A stretch of 40,693 nucleotides of DNA, from positions 1-40,693 of the forward strand of contig JAILNP010000073.1 in the NCBI GenBank assembly GCA_024691475.1, read 5' to 3'. Below are positions 21,783-28,629 of the stretch, piece by piece. Source of the DNA: Denitrobacterium sp024691475 (lineage in GTDB: Bacteria; Actinomycetota; Coriobacteriia; Coriobacteriales; Eggerthellaceae). Under the pieces are notes generated by a model. That model did not search any database. It was not told the origin of the DNA and saw only the letters and a program-made list of their open reading frames with translations. How positions within the stretch are numbered: the stretch's first letter is position 1; every line of letters begins with the position of its first letter. A program made the translations under genes and the position numbers.

Positions 21783-24203
21783 GCATGTCTCCTTCGAACG
21801 AGATTGTTCCTTCACCGGCTCGTCATTCTGGCCGGATGGTTCCAATTCACCTTCCCCATCGGCGGGTTGCGTGGGAACGGGCACGACGAAACGCGGTCGC
21901 CACGTGCGCATGCGCAGGGCATTGCCCACCACGAAGATGGAAGAGCAGCCCATGGCCGCCGCGCCGATCATGGGATTGATGACCAAGCCCGCCCAGGCGA
22001 ACAGGCCCGCCGCAATGGGAATGCAGATGACGTTGTAGATGAGCGCCCAGAACAGGTTCTGGCGAATGGTGCGCAGCGTGCGGCGCGAAAGCTGCACGGC
22101 CGAGACCACATCGATAAGGTCGCTGCGCATGAGCACCACATCGGCGCTGTCGATGGCGATGTCGGTGCCATTGCCGATGGCGATGCCCACGTCGGCGCGG
22201 GCAAGGGCCGGGGCGTCGTTCACGCCGTCACCCACCATGATCACGTGGCCCACTTCGGAAAGGCGCGCGACTTCGCGCTCCTTGTCGGCCGGCAGCACGC
22301 CGGCAATGACGCGATCCACGCCCGCCTGGCGCTGAATGGCGGCTGCGGTGCGTTCGTTGTCCCCGGTGAGCATGACCGTCTGCACGCCCATCGCGCCCAA
22401 TTCGGAAATGGCATACGCACTCGTGGGCTTAATGCGATCGGCCACCGCGATAACGCCAGCCAGCATGCCGTCGCAGCCAACGAACAAGGGAGTCGCTCCT
22501 TCGTCGGCATACTGCCGAGCCACATCGGCAGCCGATTCGACGGCAATGCCTCGCTCGGACATAAGGCTGGCATTGCCCGCGCAGACGGACTTGCCATCAA
22601 CGAGAGCCGCCACGCCCCCGCCGGGAATCTGCTCGAACTCCACGGCATACGACTCCGAAAGGCCATGCTCGTCAGCATACGCCATGATGGCCTGCGCAAA
22701 CGGGTGCTCGCTCTTGGCTTCGAGGGCAGCAGCCAGGGTCATGAGCTCACGCTCGCCCACGCCCACGGGGCGAACGCTCACAACCGAGGGCGTGCCCGCC
22801 GTAATAGTACCCGTCTTGTCGAACACCACGGTATGGGCGCTACCCGCCGCTTCAAGAGCCTCGGCGGATTTCACCAGAATGCCACTGCGCGCACCACGCC
22901 CCGTACCCACCATGATGGCGGTAGGCGTAGCGAGGCCCAGGGCGCAGGGGCAGGAAATGACAAGCACGCTGATGGCGTAATTGAGCGCCATAGAAACCCC
23001 CGCACCCAGCGCCATCCATGCCACAAACACGATAAGGGCAATGGCGATAACCACCGGAACGAACACGCCGGCGATCTTGTCTGCCGTCTTCTGAATGGGG
23101 GCTTTCGAACTCGTAGCCTCGTCGACCAGGGCAATAATCCCCGCCAGCACCGTCTCGTCACCCGTCTTCGTGACGCGCATGGTGAAGTAGCCCGACTTGC
23201 TCATGGTGGCGCCCGTCACCATATCACCCAGAGCCTTGTCCACGGGCACGCTTTCGCCGGTAATCGCCGACTCATCGATGGAAGCAGAGCCCTCCAGCAT
23301 CACGCCATCGAGCGGCACGGCCTCACCCGCGCGCACCACGAGCACATCGCCCACGGCCACCTGCTCGACGGGAAGCTCGACTTCAGAACCATTCCGCAAG
23401 ACGCGTGCCGTCTTGGGGGCAAGGTCGATAAGCTTCGAAATGGCATCCGTCGTGCGACCCTTCGCACGGGCCTCGAAGTACTTGCCCACCGTGATAAGCG
23501 TAAGAATCATGCCAGCGGAATCGAAGTAGAGTCCCGAAAACGCCTGGTGAGCAGCTTCCATATCGCCAACACCCATTGCAAGCGCCATGCCGTACATCTT
23601 CACGATGCTGTACCCCAGCGAGGCGGTGGCCCCAATGGCAATGAGCGCATCCATGTTGGGCGAAAGGTGAAACAGGCTTCGAAAGCCGCCGCTGAAGAAC
23701 GGACGACCCACAAACACAATGGGCACGACAAGCAAAAGCTCGGTAAGCGCGACAACCATCATATGCTCGTCACCCAAGAACGCAGCGGGAAGCGGCCAGC
23801 CAAACATATGGCCCATAGCCAGGTAAAACAGGGGGACGCAGAAAATCGCGGACACGATGAGTCGCACACGCATGCGCAGTTCCTGCTCGGCGGCAAGTTT
23901 CTCCTGGCGCTCGTGGGCAACGCGCGCGGCGCTCTTTCGGCCCGGCGCAGGCGCAGCCTCCTCACGCAAGATAGCCCCGTACCCCGCCTTGGAAATCTGC
24001 TCGGCTATGGCATTGTCGATAGCCGGCACCTGTTCGGGGGCCACATCGGCGTCATATTCGACTTCCATGCTGTTCTTCAAGAGATTCACGGCGCAATCGG
24101 CAACGCCCGGAACCTTGCGCGTGGCCTTGTCGACGCGCGACGAGCATGCGGCGCACGACATCCCCGTCACATCAAAGGTATGTTTCACGTTTTTGCACTC
24201 CAT
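21576..24203 (-). CDS. copA: copper(I)-exporting P1B-type ATPase with fused C-terminal CopZ-like domain
   Basis: 875 aa from ATG 24203. The ATG at 24254 and the frame start at 24299 fall in or before the promoter. Order of parts: N-terminal metal-binding domain with GMSCAAC (Cys17, Cys20), eight membrane segments, TGES 315-318, CPC at 418-420, phosphorylated Asp462 in DKTGT, HP at 500-501, and GDGVND 658-663. Cu(I) signatures YN (723-724) and MGCSS (751-755) follow. After an acidic linker (about 777-805) comes a second metal-binding domain, residues 808-875, with GMMCQHC (Cys819, Cys822). It pumps Cu(I) out of the cytosol. No clear Shine-Dalgarno precedes the start. The gene lies inside the fatty-acid cluster with its own promoter. 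Confidence 0.94.
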   Translation of the reverse strand: MECKNVKHTFDVTGMSCAACSSRVDKATRKVPGVADCAVNLLKNSMEVEYDADVAPEQVPAIDNAIAEQISKAGYGAILREEAAPAPGRKSAARVAHERQEKLAAEQELRMRVRLIVSAIFCVPLFYLAMGHMFGWPLPAAFLGDEHMMVVALTELLLVVPIVFVGRPFFSGGFRSLFHLSPNMDALIAIGATASLGYSIVKMYGMALAMGVGDMEAAHQAFSGLYFDSAGMILTLITVGKYFEARAKGRTTDAISKLIDLAPKTARVLRNGSEVELPVEQVAVGDVLVVRAGEAVPLDGVMLEGSASIDESAITGESVPVDKALGDMVTGATMSKSGYFTMRVTKTGDETVLAGIIALVDEATSSKAPIQKTADKIAGVFVPVVIAIALIVFVAWMALGAGVSMALNYAISVLVISCPCALGLATPTAIMVGTGRGARSGILVKSAEALEAAGSAHTVVFDKTGTITAGTPSVVSVRPVGVGERELMTLAAALEAKSEHPFAQAIMAYADEHGLSESYAVEFEQIPGGGVAALVDGKSVCAGNASLMSERGIAVESAADVARQYADEGATPLFVGCDGMLAGVIAVADRIKPTSAYAISELGAMGVQTVMLTGDNERTAAAIQRQAGVDRVIAGVLPADKEREVARLSEVGHVIMVGDGVNDAPALARADVGIAIGNGTDIAIDSADVVLMRSDLIDVVSAVQLSRRTLRTIRQNLFWALIYNVICIPIAAGLFAWAGLVINPMIGAAAMGCSSIFVVGNALRMRTWRPRFVVPVPTQPADGEGELEPSGQNDEPVKEQSRSKETCMEKKFNVEGMMCQHCVAHVKKALEGVEGVTSADVDLDAKTAVAHLSADVADDVLVAAIVDAGYEAVVA

Positions 24204-24222
24204 TCTGCATAATCGCAGCGGC

Positions 24223-24273
24223 CAATGACTTGTATCGTGGTCATTGTACTCCATGAAGATAGTCGTGACGCAA
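24223..24273 (-). promoter_or_regulatory. copA promoter, 19-bp spacer, with dyad
   Basis: On the minus strand TTGCGT (24268-24273) and TACAAT (24243-24248) are 19 bp apart, the long spacing typical of promoters activated by MerR-type regulators such as CueR. A perfect 7-bp inverted repeat CAATGAC / GTCATTG (24223-24229 with 24240-24246) overlaps the -10 and early leader, which would rather suit a repressor such as CsoR or CopY. The regulator gene is not in the window. Confidence 0.5.
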
Positions 24274-24319
24274 AACGGGACGGCAACCGCCGCGCGCACA
24301 CGCAGCCGTAACCGTCCCG
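24267..24319 (-). terminator. terminator after the zinc-ribbon gene
   Basis: Stem CGGGACGG / CCGTCCCG (24276-24283 with 24312-24319) with a GC-rich inner loop is followed on the minus strand by TTTTGCG. Its U-tract overlaps the -35 of the copA promoter. It insulates copA from the upstream gene. Confidence 0.65.
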
Positions 24320-24341
24320 CAATGTTTCCTACAAGGAAAGC

Positions 24342-25673
24342 CTAATTGGAGCGCTTGGTCGTCGTAGTGGTGGTAGTCGTAGTGGTTACGTAGTCTTCGT
24401 CGTCGCTTGAACCGGAAGAAGAGCTATCCACGGAACCCGTGGCCTTCAGCGTGGGAAGCACGTTGTCCGACACGAATTCGATGTCGGGCGTGCCAATGGC
24501 GCTCTTGCTCATCTCGGAGACATCGTCATAGGTAAGCGAGCCGCCCGAGGAAAGCCGTACCAGGTCCTCCAGAACGCTCGTGGACACAATGGGGTCAACC
24601 GAGCCCTGGGCCATAAGCGATGCGTAATACGCCCAGTTCGTCGTCCATATCTCCACGCGATAGCCAGTCCCCTGCACCGTACCGGCGATATGGTCGACGT
24701 TGTCTTCCTCGTCGCTTTCCCCGCCATCCTTCACGCAGGTAACCGTCATGAGCTCCAGGCTGCTATAGCCATCGAGGTACACGGTTACCGTGGGAAGGCC
24801 GTTGCTCTTGGTGGTCTTGGTGCTCACCTCGTCACGCCACAACGAGGGAATAGTGAACGTGAAGTAATCGGTTTCCACAATGCTGCCCGACGCCTCGGCC
24901 TCTTCCTCCTGCGCGGCGGTACGCGCATTGGTGATGGCATCGACGTACTTCTGAATCGTGGCGTCTTCGAGCGAGGCCTCGGTCATCCACTGCTTGATGG
25001 CCGCAATCTGATCGTCGGTGGCGTCGATGGGCTGGATGGCGGAATACGACAAGGACACGGTTGCACCCTCGGTGGAGCCAACGGTGACCCCACTGGAAGT
25101 AGCGGATACGTTTACCGCAGCGGGGACGGCGTAGGTAATGCCAGCAGCCGTAACGGGCGACCCAGCGGGAACGAACGAATACGTGCCCGGCATGAGCTCG
25201 ACGGTGTTGTCGGCCAAGGTCATAAGATGCAGATCGTCGACGGCGTTGCCATCGATGTCGGTTCCCTGCACGCGAATGGGAATGACCGAAGAGGAGCCCG
25301 CCTTGTATTCGGGCACGTCGAACGTGACCTTCACCGTTTGCTTTACATGTTCCGCGTCGTAGGCAGCCTGGCTCACCTTGTCGTTTTGGAATGCCTGGAA
25401 GGCCGAATACACGCCGAAGATGACGCCCACGATTACCGCAACGGCGACGATGAAGATGAGAGCCTTCTGATACCAAGGCTGACGACGCTCGTATAGGGGG
25501 ACCGCCGAATAGGCGCCACCCTGGGGTCGCATCTGACGATCGGCCAAGCGACTGCGATTATGATGCACCTGAACGGGCACGACGCGCCCGCCCGTCTGCA
25601 CGAGCGGCATACCGCATGCATGACAGCGCTCTGCCTGCTTACTGTTCCTTGCTCCGCAACGAGGACACTGCAT
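24342..25673 (-). CDS. zinc-ribbon single-pass membrane protein, function unknown
   Basis: 443 aa. Residues 3-20 are a zinc ribbon (Cys3, Cys6, Cys17, Cys20). A basic stretch follows, then a membrane span at about 71-91. The remaining 350 residues should be outside the membrane. They are rich in Ser, Thr, Val and Asp and contain a beta-rich part (about 110-220), a helical Glu/Ala-rich part near 250, and a further alpha/beta part to about 400. The tail is Ser/Asp-rich and ends in ten consecutive threonines before KRSN. The layout recalls TcaA-like proteins, but I cannot assign a family. AAGGA precedes the ATG. It lies between fabH and copA on the same strand, and a terminator follows it. Confidence 0.8.
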   Translation of the reverse strand: MQCPRCGARNSKQAERCHACGMPLVQTGGRVVPVQVHHNRSRLADRQMRPQGGAYSAVPLYERRQPWYQKALIFIVAVAVIVGVIFGVYSAFQAFQNDKVSQAAYDAEHVKQTVKVTFDVPEYKAGSSSVIPIRVQGTDIDGNAVDDLHLMTLADNTVELMPGTYSFVPAGSPVTAAGITYAVPAAVNVSATSSGVTVGSTEGATVSLSYSAIQPIDATDDQIAAIKQWMTEASLEDATIQKYVDAITNARTAAQEEEAEASGSIVETDYFTFTIPSLWRDEVSTKTTKSNGLPTVTVYLDGYSSLELMTVTCVKDGGESDEEDNVDHIAGTVQGTGYRVEIWTTNWAYYASLMAQGSVDPIVSTSVLEDLVRLSSGGSLTYDDVSEMSKSAIGTPDIEFVSDNVLPTLKATGSVDSSSSGSSDDEDYVTTTTTTTTTTKRSN

Positions 25674-25777
25674 GTCTATCCTTTTCCGTTTCAGCTACGA
25701 TATGCGACTGCCTGGCCGCGATGCGCCCCATTTTACCACGCTCTCACCAGCGCGTCTTCTGTAGGCGCACGGGCACC

Positions 25778-26854
25778 CTACGCCTCGAACAGGACCGCCC
25801 CAGAGGTAAGGCCGCCACCAAAGCCCGCCATGACGACGTTATCGCCCTGCGAAATGCGTCCCTGGCAATACGCGTCGCACAGCGCCATGAGCGCGCTCGC
25901 GGCGCTGGTGTTGGCGCTTGAGCCAATGGACACCTGGAAGAGGTCGAGCGGGACTTCCATCTTCTTGGCGACGTGAGCGATGATGCGCTCGTTCGCCTGA
26001 TGGGGAACGATACGCGCCACCTGCTCGACCGTCATATCGCCGCGCTCGAGCACGGCGTCGATGGCCTCGCGCATGGCAGCCGTCGCAAACTTGAACACGG
26101 TGCGCCCGGCCATGCCAATGTATTCCGTAACGGGAATGGCGCAATCGTAGGCCGCATCGTTGGACTGCGCGGCAACGCCCGCCTCGTCGAACGGGAACAG
26201 GGCGCGATTGAACATGTTGGCGCGGGAGAGCGTGAGCTCCACGTCGTCGGTGTTCTTCAAGAACGAGCTGATGACGCCCTTGCGCGATTCGTTCCATTCC
26301 AGCAGCACCGCACCAGCGCCGTCGCCGAACAGCACACACGTGGCGCGATCGGTCCAATCGACAATGCGGGACAGGCGCTCGACGCCCACCACCAGCGCGC
26401 GACGAATGGGATTGCACGCCCCCGGCGCGCTCTGCGAAGCACGCATCATGTTCTCGGCGACGGTAATGCCGTATACGCACCCCGAGCACGCGGCATTCAG
26501 GTCGAAGGCAACCGCATTCGAAAGGCCCAGGCGCATCTTGACGAGCGAGGCCTGGCACGGAATGGTGGCATCGGGCGTGATGGTCATGCAGATGAGCAGG
26601 TCGATGCTCTCGGGATCCACCTGGCCAAGGTTCCAGGAAGAAGCTTCGATTGAGCCGCCTTCCGCACCCAGGGCGGCAGAGCACGCCGCTGCCGCAAGAT
26701 CGGTGCTCGATTCCGAAATGGCGATGCGGCGTTCGTGGATGCCCGTGCGCTTCACGATCCACTCGTCGCTCGTGTCAACGAGCTTCGCCAGATCATCGTT
26801 GCTCACCGAAAGCTTCGGGAGCGCCTTACCGCATCCAATAACCGTGCAACCCAC
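25778..26854 (-). CDS. fabH: 3-oxoacyl-ACP synthase III
   Basis: 358 aa from a GTG at 26854, chosen because AAGGAG stands 6 nt upstream. The ATGs at 26902 and 26884 lack a site. The Cys-His-Asn triad is complete: Cys123 in LNAACSGCVYG, His285 in PHQANERI, Asn315 in GSSANTSAAS. FabH primes fatty-acid synthesis by condensing acetyl-CoA or a branched acyl-CoA with malonyl-ACP. The protein is about 30-40 residues longer than typical FabH, with extra sequence at about 64-80 (SIEASSWNLGQVD) and in the 200-245 region. It is divergent from fabT, with a FabT-like palindrome between them. Confidence 0.94.
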   Translation of the reverse strand: MGCTVIGCGKALPKLSVSNDDLAKLVDTSDEWIVKRTGIHERRIAISESSTDLAAAACSAALGAEGGSIEASSWNLGQVDPESIDLLICMTITPDATIPCQASLVKMRLGLSNAVAFDLNAACSGCVYGITVAENMMRASQSAPGACNPIRRALVVGVERLSRIVDWTDRATCVLFGDGAGAVLLEWNESRKGVISSFLKNTDDVELTLSRANMFNRALFPFDEAGVAAQSNDAAYDCAIPVTEYIGMAGRTVFKFATAAMREAIDAVLERGDMTVEQVARIVPHQANERIIAHVAKKMEVPLDLFQVSIGSSANTSAASALMALCDAYCQGRISQGDNVVMAGFGGGLTSGAVLFEA

Positions 26855-26932
26855 GTATGCCTCCTTCACGCATCGTTCGCGCATGGTCGTATTGTGCAAC
26901 ATGCGCGCATTGCCTACGATGCGATAAAATAC

Positions 26933-26945
26933 TTTGAAACTCTAA
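26933..26945. promoter_or_regulatory. FabT-like operator between fabH and fabT
   Basis: TTTGAAACTCTAA has the same TTnGAnnnTCnAA form as the palindrome at the acpP promoter. It lies in the AT-rich centre of the 165-bp divergent region, 78 bp before the fabH start and 74 bp before the fabT start, so it could act on both. Streptococcal FabT sites have similar TTTGA/TCAAA arms. Confidence 0.55.
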
Positions 26946-27019
26946 CAAAATTATCCAATGCCCCACAGCGTTGCAAGCGGATACATGCAACGCCCACGGC
27001 AATGAAGGTGGGACCATCT

Positions 27020-27484
27020 ATGGCATCATCTGCATATCCGGCCATGGCCGCGCACAATCTGGAATTGGACGACCTGTTTTCAGGAACCTTCCAATCGGTC
27101 ATGCGCATAGAGGAACGCGCCTTGGATAACCGCTATACCCAAGGGCTCACCATCACCGATATCCATACTATCGTAGCCGTGGGCCTCTACGAGCGAAACC
27201 CCATGAACGTCTGCGCAACGCGGCTCGACGTCACGCTCGCCACGCTCACCACCGCCGTGAACAAACTGGAAAAGCTGGGGTACGTGCGCAGGGAACGCTC
27301 GCAGGAAGACCGCCGGAAGGTCCTGCTTTCCCTTACCACGCAGGGGCGCAAGGCGTATCGCGCCCACCTGCTCTTCCACAAGCGCATGATCTCCGAGGCG
27401 CTCAACGGCCTCACCAGCGAAGAGCAGCGCGTGCTCGCCCACGCGCTTGCCAAGGTCAAGAGCTTCTTCGACGCACGAGCATAG
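27020..27484 (+). CDS. fabT: MarR-family fatty-acid synthesis repressor, FabT-like
   Basis: 154 aa from ATG 27020, 7 nt after AAGGTGGG. The long open frame upstream overlaps fabH and is not used. The winged-helix MarR fold is clear: LTITDIHTIVAVGL, the recognition region TLATLTTAVNKLEKLGYV, and the wing with EDRRKVLLSLTTQGRKAY. The following AHLLFHKRMI is typical of FabT rather than other MarR proteins. In streptococci FabT, helped by acyl-ACP, represses the fab genes. Its place divergent from fabH and the two TTnGAnnnTCnAA sites support the same job here. Confidence 0.88.
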   Translation: MASSAYPAMAAHNLELDDLFSGTFQSVMRIEERALDNRYTQGLTITDIHTIVAVGLYERNPMNVCATRLDVTLATLTTAVNKLEKLGYVRRERSQEDRRKVLLSLTTQGRKAYRAHLLFHKRMISEALNGLTSEEQRVLAHALAKVKSFFDARA

Positions 27485-27521
27485 GCCACGTAACAACTTG
27501 ATTAGGCTTCATCGCCCTCAA

Positions 27522-27550
27522 TTGCGTGTGCGTGGGGCGCGCGATACAAT
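27522..27550 (+). promoter_or_regulatory. NlpC/P60 gene promoter, possibly giving a leaderless mRNA
   Basis: TTGCGT (27522-27527), a 17-bp spacer and TACAAT (27545-27550). The ATG of the gene begins 9 bp after the -10, at the place where transcription should start, and no Shine-Dalgarno fits between them. Confidence 0.65.
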
Positions 27551-27558
27551 GGCCTTCC

Positions 27559-28629
27559 ATGAATGATACAAGTTACATATCATTTAACCCAGGGCGCCGA
27601 CGCGTGGTAGCTGGTATGGGCGCTTTCGCTGCTGCGGGAGCGTTGGGGTGCGCGCTACCACGCCTTGCCCACGCCGATGAGCTGACGGAGCTCAAAACGA
27701 AGCAATACGACATCCAACAGCAGATCATCCAGATGCGCGGTGAGGTGGAAACGGCCGCCGACAACTACCAGAAGGCCCTGGAAGAGCACACGGCAGCGGA
27801 AGGCGAAGTCGCCGAAGCCCAAAAGCTCATCGACGCGAACAACAAGCGCATCGGCGAGCTGCAGGATCGCATGGGTGATCGCATACGCCTGGAATACAAG
27901 ACCGGCCTGGCGGGCATATACGACCTGCTCTTCGGCGCAAGCACCTTCGAGCAGTTCGTCACGCAGATCGACATGTACGACTACATCAACAAGGCCGACG
28001 CCGACATGGTGCAGGAGACGAAGGACCTGCGCGCGCAGAACGAGGAAGCCAAGCAGAAAAAGGAAGAGCAGGAGCAGATTGCCCGCTCGAAGATGGACGA
28101 GGCGAACCGCATCAAGACGGAGGCGGAGCAGAAGACCGCCGAGCTCCAGTCGCTCTACGACAGCCTAGACGCTCAGGCGAAGGAGCTGCTGGAAGTCGCC
28201 CAAGCGCAGGCCATGGCCAGCGCCGATTGGCCCGTCGACATCATTGGCAATCCACGCAACATCGAGCCCTTCCCCGACATCATCGACTACGCGCTCTCGC
28301 GCGTGGGCTGCCCCTACGTATGGGGCGCCGCCGGACCCGACACCTTTGATTGTTCTGGCCTGGTGATTTGGGCGTTTGCGCAAGCAGGCATCAAGGGCAT
28401 GCCCCACTACACCGGATCCCTCTACGAACTGGCGCATGCGCGCGGAGCCATCGTGAACCTTACCGACGTGAAGCCAGGCGACATCCTCTTCCGCCCTGGG
28501 CATTGCGGAATCGCACTCGCAGACGGCGGACTCCCCTACGTGCACGCACCCAACACGGGCGCGCTCGTGCGCACCACCGATTCGCTCTCGTATTCGAAAT
28601 TCGTCTGCGGCTTGCGCTTCCCGCACTAA
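27559..28629 (+). CDS. secreted NlpC/P60 peptidoglycan hydrolase with coiled-coil
   Basis: 356 aa from ATG 27559. The open frame extends to 27526, but that start would lie inside the -35 box. The N-terminus GRRRVVAGMGAFAAAGALG looks like a twin-arginine signal, with cleavage likely after AHA at 37-39. Residues about 40-215 are heptad-rich coiled coil. The C-terminal NlpC/P60 domain starts near 240 with Cys265 in FDCSGL, His315 in PGHCGIAL, and His329 as the third polar residue. The enzyme should cut stem peptides in the cell wall (gamma-D-Glu to diamino acid bond). The layout matches actinobacterial RipA-like division hydrolases, in which the coiled coil controls activity. Confidence 0.93.
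   Translation: MNDTSYISFNPGRRRVVAGMGAFAAAGALGCALPRLAHADELTELKTKQYDIQQQIIQMRGEVETAADNYQKALEEHTAAEGEVAEAQKLIDANNKRIGELQDRMGDRIRLEYKTGLAGIYDLLFGASTFEQFVTQIDMYDYINKADADMVQETKDLRAQNEEAKQKKEEQEQIARSKMDEANRIKTEAEQKTAELQSLYDSLDAQAKELLEVAQAQAMASADWPVDIIGNPRNIEPFPDIIDYALSRVGCPYVWGAAGPDTFDCSGLVIWAFAQAGIKGMPHYTGSLYELAHARGAIVNLTDVKPGDILFRPGHCGIALADGGLPYVHAPNTGALVRTTDSLSYSKFVCGLRFPH

Noticed and set aside
21729..24212. 827-aa open frame on the plus strand
   Set aside because: Antisense to copA over its whole length, with low-complexity Arg/His/Gly composition. It is a shadow of the real gene.
24204..24299. Longer copA start at 24299 or 24254
   Set aside because: These codons fall within or upstream of the predicted promoter, and the extra residues have no similarity to metal-binding domains.
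24350..24400. Repeated GTNGTNGT-like tract as a microsatellite
   Set aside because: It codes for ten threonines with mixed third bases at the end of a real gene, so it is protein-level repetition rather than a slippage tract.
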